Shown in pieces: positions 29,034-39,100 of a stretch of 64,000 nt of DNA. The notes below the pieces were generated by a model. It had not been told where the DNA came from, did no database searches, and saw only the letters and a program-made list of their open reading frames with translations. This stretch comes from Rariglobus sp967755175 (GTDB lineage Bacteria; Verrucomicrobiota; Verrucomicrobiia; Opitutales; Opitutaceae): contig CBRAFO010000007.1 in NCBI GenBank assembly GCA_967755175.1, forward strand, positions 12,356 through 76,355. Reading direction: 5' to 3'. Each line of letters begins with the position of its first letter. The first letter of the stretch is position 1. A program made the position numbers and the translations under genes.

Positions 29034-30496
29034 ACTCCCGCTCCCCTTTCGGAAACCGGCTCGGTGCGATCATCGCCCTGAGCTTCGCAGTCGGACTTTG
29101 CGCCTATTCCGCCCGCGGGGCAGCGGACGCGAAGCCAGGCGGGGTCGCCGTCGGCATCCTTCCGGCCGACAAAGATGCCCAGCGAGAATTCCCCCACGCC
29201 CTCATTCCCGATATGCTCGCAGACCCGAGCATCGTGGACATCGACGGCACCTTCTACTGTTATGCCACCACCGACGGCATGGGCAAAGGACTCGCCACCT
29301 CCGGACTCCCGGTGGTCTGGAAATCCAAGGACTTCCTCAACTGGAGCTTTGAAGGCTCGATTTTCCCGCCCGGCTTTGACGTCAAATATTGGGCGCCGAG
29401 CGCGCCCGTGAAAAAGGACGGCCGCTATTATCTGTTCCCTACGCTCGACAATCGGGTCACCGCCGTCGTGAGCGATTCGCTGGAGGGGCCCTTTCTCACG
29501 TTGGACGGAAAAGAAGTCCGCAAGGGTTCCGGCTGGAGCCAGTTTCCCACCTACTTAAAGCATCCGATCGATGCCGAAGTTTTCCGCGAAGACGACGGCC
29601 AATACTACATGGTGCTTTCGAGGCGCATGATCGCCAAAATGAACCGGGATTTCACCGCGTTCGATGGCGCCCCCATCGAAATCAAAACGAAACGCGGCGG
29701 ATATTCGGAAGGCCCCGCCGTGTTTAAACGCAACGGCATCTACTACTACCTCTACACGTTGGGCGGCGGTGATGTTTACCAATACGCCTACATGATGAGC
29801 CGCAAGTCGGTGCTGGGGCCGTGGGAAGGGCCGGAACAAGACATCATCGCCACCACTGACCATAAGCAGGGGATCTTCGGCCCCGGACACGGCTGCTTCT
29901 TCAATCTCCAGGGTTCGTCGCGTTGGTTCTTCGTTCATCTCGACTACGGCCGCGCCAGCACGAACCGCCAGATCGTGGCCGTGGAGATGCACTTCAACCC
30001 CGATGGCACGATCCAGCCGATCCAACTGTCCCTCCATGGAGTGGGGGCGATCCGCACCGATTCTCACTACGACCATCCCAACCTCGCGCTGGGTGCCACC
30101 GCGACCGCTTCCTCCACTCTGGCCGATTTCCGCGTTCCGCCCGGCGCCGATCCGACACTGAACCGGATTGAAATCTTCTCGCCCGCTAACGCACTGGATG
30201 GCTCGAACGGCAGCCGCTGGATGGCCAGCGAGACCGACACCAAAGCCTGGTATCAGCTCGACCTCGGCAAGGTCTGCAAGGTCGAGCGAACCGAACTCTA
30301 TTTCGTCAAACCCACCGTCGGTCACGCCTATCGCCTCGAATCATCCATCGACGGGAAAACCTGGAACCCCTGCGGCGGCCACGAAGACATCAACGTGAAG
30401 TCCCCGCACACCGATACCGCGATCGGTCAAGCGCGCTACCTGAAGCTTACGTTGCTCCAAGGCACGCCGGGTCTCTGGGAGTTCCGCGTCTATTGA
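29030..30496 (+). CDS. Secreted GH43 glycosidase with C-terminal CBM32/F5-8C domain
   Basis: Product of 488 residues with a signal peptide (about 1-31). The GH43 propeller spans about 60-345, with likely catalytic residues in MLADPSIVDIDG (base), HPIDAEVF (pKa modulator) and YSEGPAVFKR (acid). Residues about 348-488 form an F5/8 type C discoidin domain (LALGATATASS, later YQLDLGKVCKVERTELYF), a galactose-type carbohydrate-binding module (CBM32). It is translationally coupled to the double GH43 gene upstream. The predicted role is debranching of arabinose, xylose or galactose substituents outside the cytoplasm; the precise specificity is not visible. Confidence 0.85.
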   Translation: MNSRSPFGNRLGAIIALSFAVGLCAYSARGAADAKPGGVAVGILPADKDAQREFPHALIPDMLADPSIVDIDGTFYCYATTDGMGKGLATSGLPVVWKSKDFLNWSFEGSIFPPGFDVKYWAPSAPVKKDGRYYLFPTLDNRVTAVVSDSLEGPFLTLDGKEVRKGSGWSQFPTYLKHPIDAEVFREDDGQYYMVLSRRMIAKMNRDFTAFDGAPIEIKTKRGGYSEGPAVFKRNGIYYYLYTLGGGDVYQYAYMMSRKSVLGPWEGPEQDIIATTDHKQGIFGPGHGCFFNLQGSSRWFFVHLDYGRASTNRQIVAVEMHFNPDGTIQPIQLSLHGVGAIRTDSHYDHPNLALGATATASSTLADFRVPPGADPTLNRIEIFSPANALDGSNGSRWMASETDTKAWYQLDLGKVCKVERTELYFVKPTVGHAYRLESSIDGKTWNPCGGHEDINVKSPHTDTAIGQARYLKLTLLQGTPGLWEFRVY

Positions 30497-30546
30497 TGCG
30501 CCTGCCCCTGACAAAAAATAAATGGCAGGTTCTGCGGCCGGATTCC

Positions 30547-30567
30547 GCTCCTTAGTAAGGAGCGCTT
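30547..30567 (+). terminator. Hairpin after the GH43-CBM32 gene, possible terminator
   Basis: GCTCCTTA (30547-30554) and TAAGGAGC (30556-30563) form a perfect inverted repeat around one base, followed by GCTTTT. It lies 50 bp after the GH43 stop and 40 bp before the GH31 pseudogene. The T run is short, so termination efficiency is uncertain. Confidence 0.4.
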
Positions 30568-30606
30568 TTGCGTTATGCGATCTACTCATTTCCCAATCCC
30601 ACTTCC

Positions 30607-32021
30607 ATGAACCCACACCTCACCAAGCTCCGAATCAGTCGTCTTGCGCTTGGCTTGGCGCTCCTCACCACGGGTGCAGCGGCCGCGCCCACCGGTCTCG
30701 ATCCCGCCGGCCAGCTTCAGCTCGCCAGTGAACTCGCCTCCGCCAAGCCGGAGTCCTTCGCTTTCACCCAGCTCCAAAACGGCGTCCAGTTGCGCCTCGG
30801 CGAGGTGGTCAAAAACGTCCTCTTCTACGGGCCCGACATCGTGCGCGTGAACGCCAGCTTGGGCCAGACCTACACGAAGCAGCCCAGCCTCGTCGTCGTT
30901 CTCACGCCGTCGGCCGTGCCGCTCAAACTTGCTGATTCACCCGCAAGCCTCGAAATCTCCACCGCCAGTCTGCGCGTGGTGGCTGATAAAAAAACTGGCG
31001 CGCCCACCTTCCTCCGTGCCGACGGCACGATCATCACCCGCGAGCGCGCCGACCGTCCCGCTGAGATCAAGCAGGTGACCATTTCCGACGCGCCCACCTA
31101 TAACGTGAAGCAAACCTTCACACTCACGCCCGACGAATCGCTCTACGGCCTCGGCCAATACAACCAACGCTACACCGACTACTGCGGCCAGGAAGTCCTC
31201 ATGGTCCAGACCAACATCGGCATCGTCGTGCCGCTCCTCGTCTCGACCAAGCGCTACGGCATCATGTGGGACATCTATTCCAAGAGCATCTTCAAGGACG
31301 ACGCCAACGGAGCTTCGTTCTGGGCCGAGAGCGCTCCCGCCGGCGTCGATTATTACTTCATTGCTGGCCAGATGATGGACGGCGTCATCGCCGGTTATCG
31401 CCAGCTCACCGGCGCCGCACCCATGTTCCCCTAGTCCGCCTTCGGACTCTGGATGAGCAAGGAGCGTTACAAGACGCAGGCCTGCGTCTCGCATGGAAGA
31501 CACCCGATCTGCTCTCCGTTGCCAGCGCCTCGGTCAACGACACCGTCGAGACCCAACTGCCCACCGGCGCCGATTGGTATGATTTCTGGACCAACGAACG
31601 CTTCACCGGCGGCCGGAAAGTCGCGAAGGCCTGCCCGTTGGACGTCTTCCCGTTGTATGTGCGCGCGGGCTCCATCCTCCCGATGAGCCCCGTGATGAAC
31701 TACGTTACCGAGAAGCCGGATGCGCCCTACGAACTCCGCGTTTATCCTGGAGCCAACTCCACGTTCACGATCTACGAAGACGACAACGAGACTTACAACT
31801 ACGAGAAGGGTGCCTACGCCACGATTCCCGTCCGCTGGAACGAGCAAACCCGCACGCTCACCATCGGCGCACGCAAAGGATCGTTCCCCGGCCTGGTGAA
31901 CGCGCGCCAACTTCACGTCGTGCTCGCCGGCTCTGGGCAGGCCCAGGGCATCGGTGAAGCCGCGCCTGCCGCCGGTCAAACCGTCCGCTACACCGGTGAT
32001 GAAATCACGCTGAAGTTCTGA
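30607..32021 (+). pseudogene. GH31 alpha-xylosidase/alpha-glucosidase remnant, catalytic core deleted
   Basis: The N-terminal half reads from the ATG at 30607: signal peptide, then the GH31 N-terminal beta-sandwich with LTPDESLYGLGQYNQRY and KRYGIMWDIYSKS. It stops at a TAG (31432-31434), after GAAPMFP, where family members continue with a Lys. The same frame goes on as SAFGLWMSKERYKTQ, the conserved start of the barrel, then family sequence ends. The C-terminal domain resumes in another frame from about 31555 (TGADWYDFWTNERFTGG to the stop at 32021). Some 350 residues of barrel, including the expected DxxEP nucleophile region, are absent. The family normally runs to 750-950 residues. The junction coincides with an 18-bp perfect palindrome at 31472-31489. 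No active enzyme can be made. Confidence 0.88.
31472..31489. repeat. 18-bp perfect palindrome at the GH31 deletion junction
   Basis: AGACGCAGGCCTGCGTCT is its own reverse complement. It lies exactly where GH31 homology breaks off after KERYKTQ, so it may be a trace of the rearrangement or a REP-type palindrome inserted there. Confidence 0.6.
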
Positions 32022-33040
32022 TCCCTTCTGAAAAAGACGGCCATCGGGGGAGCACGATCCACGACTTGAAATCCGCGTTAGTTCGTCACGTTTCGGGGCC
32101 GCCTGCGGCCCGTTATGGCCACATAACGACATTTCAGTGGAAGTTAGATGGGGTAGTCGCCGCCTGATGCGCTCGATGACAAGCCGCTGAGTGGTGTTTT
32201 CAGGCGTCGGTCTGAAAGCTACGCCGGCGGCGAACACCGCTTTCAGCAGCATTGCCATCGGCACTAGGTGACATGGTGAAAGTGTGAGGGTGGCTCCGAG
32301 GTCCCAAGACCTGGTCGCGTGTGATGATGAATCTGACCCGATCATGCTCTTTTGAGGGGCCGTTTCTTACAAAGAAGAATTTTTGAAGCCAGTGATGTAA
32401 GAATCGGCTCATGTGTTTTTGTCCGCCTGCACTGGTGGATCTGTAGATTTATTTCATATGTAACGATACATAAGTAGCTAACTCAGCGGATATCAGGGGT
32501 GGCGCACTGGTGAATTTAGCTCTGAACGGGTGTGTAAGACGGTCGAAGTCATAACGACAAAACGGCAGCTTTTTTGACGCGGCATGGAAGAAGTCATAAC
32601 GACCGCGGGACGAAGCCATGCCTATCGATTTACACCTGTAAATTTTTGTGAATAAAATGGACGAAGCGATGCCGATCATGGCCCCCAATCCATGACCACG
32701 ACCCTACATTCCTCTCTTTACGATGGAGTAATGGCAGTTGCATTTTTATTAAAATAACCTTGCGGCGTAATGAAACGATTTTGCATGGTATGTATTCGTT
32801 GACCTTATATGCGATCATACCCCGCGTTTTCTGTTATTTGTGAAATGCTTACATAGCGTGCTCATTCGTAAGCAGGCATATTTACGGCCATAGGAGTCTG
32901 GCATCGGCTATGAATATGACCTGCGCCGCCTCCTCACGGGAGGCTTGGTCATCTCGGAAACCGCGCTCCGGAAAACTCGCGACTCAGTGACCCAAACCCC
33001 GACTCGTTCCAGATCCCCCATTCATTTTTTTCACCACCCC
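32022..33040. other. Non-coding, partly AT-rich intergenic island
   Basis: About 1 kb with no credible gene on either strand; the longest open frames are short and lack family features. The first 150 bp are GC-rich with two hairpins (GGGCCGC/GCGGCCC near 32096-32111 and CGTTATG-GCCA-CATAACG at 32111-32128). From about 32400 to 32900 the DNA is visibly richer in A and T than anything else here. It contains a 14-bp direct repeat GAAGTCATAACGAC (32545-32558 and 32590-32603), an inverted repeat GGCATGG/CCATGCC (32581-32587 and 32616-32622) and a hairpin GCCTCC/GGAGGC (32928-32944) before the redox operon. The operon's promoter must lie here, but I cannot assign it with confidence. Confidence 0.7.
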
Positions 33041-34972
33041 ATGACATCATCCCCCACAGTCGGCACTCCCGGTAAAATCGTTCGTGCTGCCATCCATCCC
33101 GCGATCGGCATCGCCCGGGTCGGCAACAGCCCCGAGGAGTTCTACATCGGCCCTGAAGTCGCCGAGCCCGCTCCGAAGCCGCCCGGCTTTTACAAGGACG
33201 GCACGGGCGCGCTTAAACGCGAAGCCGCGCTCTTCCGCGTCTATGGTTATGATGCCGCTGGCAACGTCGTCGCCGAACTCAACGCCGCCAACGCCGACAT
33301 CACCTGGACCGCCCACCTCGCGAACGAGAAAGCCGCTTGGTATCAGTTCCAGATCGCCCTCGACATCCCTGAGGCGAATCTCCCGCCGCCCGCCATCGAT
33401 CCCTCGCTTCGGCGCAACTCCAACTTCTACGGCCCGGCCCGCCGCGAACTGGTCATCGATCCCGGCGCGATCTCGATCCACGGCGCCAGCCAGTCCGGCG
33501 CCAGCTACCGGTTTGATCGCGGGCGCTTCTGCGGGAAACCGGTTTACCTGGGCGAACTCCGCACCGATGCGGCCGGCCACCTCATCGTCCTCGGCGGGCA
33601 CGGGCACTCCGCATCCTATGACGGCAAACCCGCGGTCACCTTCGCGAACAACGATGGCTGGCATGACGATGTCGCCGATGGCCCGGTCACCGCGACGGTC
33701 AAGATCGACGGACACGTAATCCCCTGCGAAGGCGCCTGGGTCGCGGTCGCCCCGCCCAACTACGCCCCCGATCTCGTGACCGTGCGCACGATGTATGACC
33801 TGCTCCTCGCGCTCTTCGTGGACGCCGCTTGGCTAACTGCGCCCGCGACCGTGTCGTTCACGAACGACATCTTGCCCATCCTCCAACGCCTCTCCGGACT
33901 CGAGTGGGTCAACTCCGGCTTTGCGACGGGCTTCGGCTGGGGTTCGCGCCAGTATTTCGGCGACCCGGTCTATTTGAGGAAGCTTTCGCAAAAGCCGACG
34001 ACCGCTCCCGACGGCACCGTTAACGACGAGTTCGGCGAGCTGCGCCGGCAGATCAATAACTCCTTCCGCGTTTACGAACGCGACGGCATGTCGCCCGTTC
34101 CCTGGCCCTGGATTTATGGCGACGCGATGAGCATCCCCGCGTCCTCTCCGCGCCAATACAACGCGCTCTCCTCTTTGCAAATGGGCCTGCTCGCACGCTG
34201 GGTGAAGGGCGATTTTGTGGACGACTACGGCACGACGCCTCCGCCGCCCCGCAACATCGCTCAGGTGCCGCTCGCGCAACAGCCCGCCATGCTCGACCGC
34301 GCCGCCCTCACGTTCTGTCTGGCCGATGCGTTTCATCCCGGTTGCGAGATCACCTGGCCGATCCGCCAGCTCTCGATGTTCTCTGCGCCTTTTCGCATTC
34401 GTCACCGTCCGCCAGGCGAACCGGAGCCCGACTATGGTCCGCAACTCACACCCGCCATCGCGCTCAGCCCCGGCGGACCCGTTTACGCACAGGGCCCCGG
34501 CGGACTTTCGCGTTGGATGGCGGTGCCTTGGCAGACGGACACGGCGAGTTGCCAAAGCGGTTACGACAGCGCCTACGATCCGCTCATCCCGACCTTCTGG
34601 GCCGCGCGCGTTCCCAACCAGGTGCTCACCCAGGAGGATTATCAGATCGCCACCGATCCCGCGCGTCCTCAGGCCGAGCGCCTTCGCGCCTTTAACAACC
34701 GCCCCAAGTGGATGCGTGTTCTCGCGAAAAACTATAAGGTTTATATCAACCAAATGGTTTCCGACTTCGGCAAGATGGGCGTGGTCGAGACGCATGCCAA
34801 TCACGGCGACCCGCTGCTGCCGCCCTTGATCCTCGTCGAATCGAAACCCGGCGCGATTCCGGCACCTCCGGCCACCTCGCTGAAGTCGGCTTCGTTAACC
34901 GCAGCCGTGCCTGCCGAGACCTCCGGCGTCCACGAGGCACCGTCGGACAAGATCCACCGGCTCCATCGCTGA
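33041..34972 (+). CDS. LodA/GoxA-family CTQ-dependent amino-acid oxidase
   Basis: Product of 643 residues; the ATG at 33041 gives the conserved family start (IVRAAIHPAIGIARVGNSPE), which supports it over an upstream frame extension. The family includes L-lysine 6-oxidase (LodA) and glycine oxidase (GoxA), which build cysteine tryptophylquinone (CTQ) from one Cys and one Trp and release ammonia and hydrogen peroxide. The conserved pair is visible as C435 (HPGCEITWP) and W497 (WMAVPWQTD), 62 residues apart, close to the spacing I recall for LodA (516/581). Other family blocks include EFYIGPE and NRPKWMRVLAKNY. No signal peptide is evident, as in LodA, whose export route is non-classical. The LodB-type maturase follows after 9 bp. 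The substrate amino acid is unknown. Confidence 0.9.
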   Translation: MTSSPTVGTPGKIVRAAIHPAIGIARVGNSPEEFYIGPEVAEPAPKPPGFYKDGTGALKREAALFRVYGYDAAGNVVAELNAANADITWTAHLANEKAAWYQFQIALDIPEANLPPPAIDPSLRRNSNFYGPARRELVIDPGAISIHGASQSGASYRFDRGRFCGKPVYLGELRTDAAGHLIVLGGHGHSASYDGKPAVTFANNDGWHDDVADGPVTATVKIDGHVIPCEGAWVAVAPPNYAPDLVTVRTMYDLLLALFVDAAWLTAPATVSFTNDILPILQRLSGLEWVNSGFATGFGWGSRQYFGDPVYLRKLSQKPTTAPDGTVNDEFGELRRQINNSFRVYERDGMSPVPWPWIYGDAMSIPASSPRQYNALSSLQMGLLARWVKGDFVDDYGTTPPPPRNIAQVPLAQQPAMLDRAALTFCLADAFHPGCEITWPIRQLSMFSAPFRIRHRPPGEPEPDYGPQLTPAIALSPGGPVYAQGPGGLSRWMAVPWQTDTASCQSGYDSAYDPLIPTFWAARVPNQVLTQEDYQIATDPARPQAERLRAFNNRPKWMRVLAKNYKVYINQMVSDFGKMGVVETHANHGDPLLPPLILVESKPGAIPAPPATSLKSASLTAAVPAETSGVHEAPSDKIHRLHR

Positions 34973-34981
34973 ACGTTTCGC

Positions 34982-36154
34982 GTGTCCACCGTTTCCTCCA
35001 CCTATGACGCCGTCGTGATCGGCGGCGGCCCTGCCGGGTCGGCCGCCGCACTCACGCTTGCGCGTGCCTGCTGGCGCGTGTTGCTGGCGGAGACAGTGAG
35101 CACGGTGCCCTTTAAAATCGGCGAGTCACTCCCGCCGGCGGTGCGTCCGCTGCTCCGTGATCTGGGCATTGATTCATGGATGCTCACCAACGACCACCTC
35201 CCGGGTCCCGGCACGGTCGCAGTCTGGGGCGGAGACACGCCGGTGGAGCGTGATTTCATCCGCGATCCCCACGGCTCCGGTTGGCATCTGGACCGCCCCA
35301 AATTCGACGTTGATCTCCGCGCAACCGCCCGGGCGGCGGGAGCCGACGTGCGGACCGGCTGTGCCTGCATTGGCGCCGCCCGGGGCACGCCGTCCGCGCA
35401 CTCGGACTGGGACCTTCGGTTCACGGCGGAGGGTGGGGTGTTTCAGGTCTCCACGCCTTGGGTAATCGACGCCACGGGACGCCGTGCCCTCATTGCCGAA
35501 CAAAACGGCGCTCCGGGCGAACGTGACGACGCGTTGGTTGCTTTCTGCGCCGTTCTGCCGGCCTCATCGAAAACGACCGACGCGCGCTCCTGGGTCGAGT
35601 CCGTGGAGGACGGTTGGTGGTATGTGACGCGCCTGCCCGACCACCGTCGACTCGTGGCGTTTTTTACCGACGACGATCTGCCGGCCGCTCGCGAAGTGAG
35701 CACGACCGCTGGGCTGACCCGCCGTTTGGCCGACACTCGCCATGTGGGTTCCGTCGCTGGCTTAACCGGTGACGATTCAATGGACCGCGTGCGGCGCTTT
35801 CCGGCCGGCAGTGTGTCACGGCGTGTGTTTTCCGGCGAGGGCTGGCTCGCGGTCGGCGACGCTTCGCTGGCGTTTGATCCGCTGTCGTCGCAGGGAATTT
35901 TCCATGCGCTCTACACGGGGTTGCGCGGCGCGCAGGCGGTGATCTCCCGCGCCGGTGGCAACGACACTGCGTTGTCCACTTGGGATGACCGCTTGCGTTC
36001 GATTCACGCCGCCTACCACAACCACCTCGCTCAATGCTACCGGGCCGAGACGCGTTGGGCAGAGTCCCCGTTTTGGCAGCGTCGCCACGACTCAGGCGCA
36101 GTCGGTGCGCTTCGCACGGAAACCTCTGCAGCCGATCTGTCCGCAGCTTTTTGA
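34982..36154 (+). CDS. LodB/GoxB-type FAD-dependent maturation protein
   Basis: Product of 390 residues with a GTG start; no in-frame ATG fits the fold. The Rossmann FAD-binding motif is at the N-terminus (YDAVVIGGGPAGSAAALTLA), followed by the halogenase/monooxygenase-like block ending KIGESLPPAVRPLL and a later GEGWLAVGDASLAFDPLSSQG, the second FAD-contact motif of this class. In known LodA and GoxA systems the adjacent flavoprotein is required to form the cysteine tryptophylquinone in the cytoplasm. Its position 9 bp after the LodA-type gene matches that role. On its own it could be mistaken for a tryptophan halogenase or geranylgeranyl reductase; gene order decides. Confidence 0.88.
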   Translation: MSTVSSTYDAVVIGGGPAGSAAALTLARACWRVLLAETVSTVPFKIGESLPPAVRPLLRDLGIDSWMLTNDHLPGPGTVAVWGGDTPVERDFIRDPHGSGWHLDRPKFDVDLRATARAAGADVRTGCACIGAARGTPSAHSDWDLRFTAEGGVFQVSTPWVIDATGRRALIAEQNGAPGERDDALVAFCAVLPASSKTTDARSWVESVEDGWWYVTRLPDHRRLVAFFTDDDLPAAREVSTTAGLTRRLADTRHVGSVAGLTGDDSMDRVRRFPAGSVSRRVFSGEGWLAVGDASLAFDPLSSQGIFHALYTGLRGAQAVISRAGGNDTALSTWDDRLRSIHAAYHNHLAQCYRAETRWAESPFWQRRHDSGAVGALRTETSAADLSAAF

Positions 36155-36195
36155 TTTTCCCTTTCCTCGCTTCACTCGCACCCCGTCCCACTCCT

Positions 36196-39100
36196 ATGAA
36201 ACCACGTCCCCGCCGTTCCTTCGGCCCATCCTTGGTGATGTCCTGTTTGTTCGCCTGTTTTGCCTCGGTGGCAGCTCAGGCTGTCGCGGCTGAATCGAGT
36301 TCCCCCACGACCGTTTTTGCCGATGTCGTGGCGCTGGATCAGCCGTTCATGTTCAACCGCCTCGGCGCGGCGCAGCCCCAGGGCATGATCTTCGCGCTGG
36401 CCGGCGACATCGTTCCGATGGAGGCGGGGCAGGGGATCTCGCCCGGCAATGTCATGCTGCGAAAAGACAAACGCGCCCGCCCGCTCGTGCTGCGCGTCAA
36501 CGCCGGCCAGTTCCTCGAAATTCGTTTCACCAATCTCCTCGCGCCGCAGCCCGTTAATCCGGCCACCAGTGGTGCGATCACTTCGCTGCAACCGGTCACT
36601 CGCTCGGCCGGCGTGCACATCACCGGCATGGAACTCGTTTCGGTGACGTTGCCCAACGGCCAGGTTCAGCCCGGTATCGCCAGCGACGCCACCTGGGTGG
36701 GCGTCAACCCCGACAGCCTCGCCGCGCCCGGCCAGCAACGCATCTATAAATACTACGCGAAGGCCGAGGGCACGTTCATGCTCTACAGCGCGGGCGGCGA
36801 TTGGGCCGGCCAGTTGCAGGCCGGTTTGTTCGGCGCCGCCACGGTGGAGCCGACCCATGCGCAGTGGTATCGCAGCCAGGTCACCCACGACGACCTCGAA
36901 CTCGCCGCCTATCGCGTTGAGCCGACCAAGGACGGACGTCTGCGAGTTCCCGGCCGCGACGATCTTACGTTCCAACGCAAGACCGACCGCGACGGCAAAC
37001 CGCTCACCGTCACTACCGAAGACGGCGAATTGAACCTCTGGAGTTTCTGGACGCCCGATTCCTATCAGCTGGGTGAGCAAAAGACGGACGTGATCATCCG
37101 CCGTGACCGCGTCTTCACGCCCGACGGTCGCCCGCTGGTCGATTACAACGCGGTCTATCCTGCCGGCCATCCGCGTGCCGGCCTGCCCATCCTGCTCATG
37201 ACCCGCAGCCTCGCCGACGGCCGCGACGAATTGATCTCCAGCGACCTCACCGCGATCATTACCGGCCCGGGTGGCGGCAATTTTCCATTCACCGAAAATG
37301 GCCCTGGCTTTACGCAGAATCCGACTTACCCGGGCCGTCGTGAACCGTTCCGTGAGCTCACCATCATGTATCACGAGAGCTTCGGCACCGTGCAGGCGTT
37401 TCAGCAGTTCAACAACCCGCAGCCGCTCGCCGCCGTGCTCGGCGCCGGCACCGATAACTTCGCGATCAACTACGGCTCCGCCGGCATCGGCGCAGAGGTG
37501 CTCGCCAGCCGTCTCGGCGTCGGTCCGATGGGCGCCAAGGAGTCCGTCGATCTCAAGTTCGAGGAGTTTTTCCTGAGTTCCTGGGCCTGCGGCGATCCCG
37601 CCATGGTCGTGGACGTTCCCGCCAACGCGCCCAACCAGACCGTGACCGATCCGGCCACCGGTTCGCAGCAGATCAACTCGCTCATCACCAACGGCAATGC
37701 CGCCGCGTTTAAGCCGCTCTCGGGCAAGAAAGCCACCAAGGCCTACTATCCCGACGACCCCTCCAACGTTTACCACAGCTACATCCGCGACCGCGTGACG
37801 ATGCGCGTGCTTCACACCGGCGGCGGCATCACCCACGTGCATCACTTGCACGCGCACCAATGGCTGCGTTCGCCCAACAGCGACGACGGTCACTACCTCG
37901 ACAGCCAGATGATCACCCCGGGCTCCGCCTACACGATGGAGATCGCCCACAACGGCAGCGGTAACCTCAACGAAACCGTCGGCGATTCGATTTTCCACTG
38001 TCACTTTTATCCGCACTTCGCCAGCGGCATGTGGGCGCTGTGGCGCACCCATGATGTCTTCGAATCCGGCACCCGTCTCGACCGCGATGGTCGTCCGCTC
38101 CCCGGTTGGAACCGCGCGCTGCCCGATGGCGAGATCGTGGCCGGAACGCCGATTCCCGCCGTCGTGCCGATGCCCACGCTGGCCATGGCCCCGGCGCCCG
38201 CCCCCGTGCGTCTTATCGACAACGGTCGTCGCGTTGAAGTCCGCCCCAAGATCCCCGCCGACCGCCACCACGAAGCCTTCTACGACAGTCCGGGGTTTCC
38301 GTTCTTCGTGCCCGGCGTCTCCGGACACCGCGCTCCGCATCCGCCTCTCGACATGGCTTGGGAAGAATCCGCCCCCGGCGTTCCCTCCCACGATAAAGAC
38401 GGCAAGCTGATCTACCTGGATGGCGGCCTTCCTCGTCACCAGGTGCTCGACGGCACCATCGTCCACGAACTGCACACGCGCTGGGATTTCAGCAAAGACT
38501 TCCTCGTCCGCGACAAGTCCGGCAAACCCATCGCCGGCGGCCTGATCGCCTTCGAACTCCCCGAGGATGGCACCGCCATCGAGAAAGCCGCGATGGCCGC
38601 GACTTCGACTCGCACCCGCGCCTCGGTTCTCCCCAACGGCGACCCCGGCAACTTTACGCTCAACGGCCTGCCTCCCGCCCACGGCGCGCCCTTTGCCAAC
38701 CCCAGCGTCGATGAGAACGGCAACGCCCAGATCAACGTCCGCCGTTATCAAGGCGCCGCGATCCAGACCGACGCCGTGCTCAACAAGCAGGGGTGGCACT
38801 TCCCGCAGCAGCGCATCATCACGCTCTGGCAGGACGTGAAGCCCACCATCAGCGGTGACCGCGCTCCGCAGCCCTTCTTCTTCCGCGCCAACACCGGCGA
38901 GACGGTCGAATTCTGGCACACCAATCTCGTGCCCGATTACTACGATCTCGACGACTTCCAGGTGCGCACCCCGACCGACATCATCGGTCAACACATCCAC
39001 CTCGTGAAGTTCGACGTGCTCGCCTCCGACGGCGCTGGCAACGGCTTCAACTACGAAGACGGCACCTTCAGCCCCGACGAGGTCCGCACCCGCATCGACG

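Noticed and set aside
31432..31434. Amber codon in GH31 as a recoded (pyrrolysine-type) site
   Set aside because: The catalytic barrel downstream is missing and the C-terminus is in another frame, so readthrough could not give an enzyme.
34982..36154. Tryptophan halogenase
   Set aside because: FAD motifs are shared, but the adjacent LodA-type gene and 9-bp spacing fit LodB maturases better.
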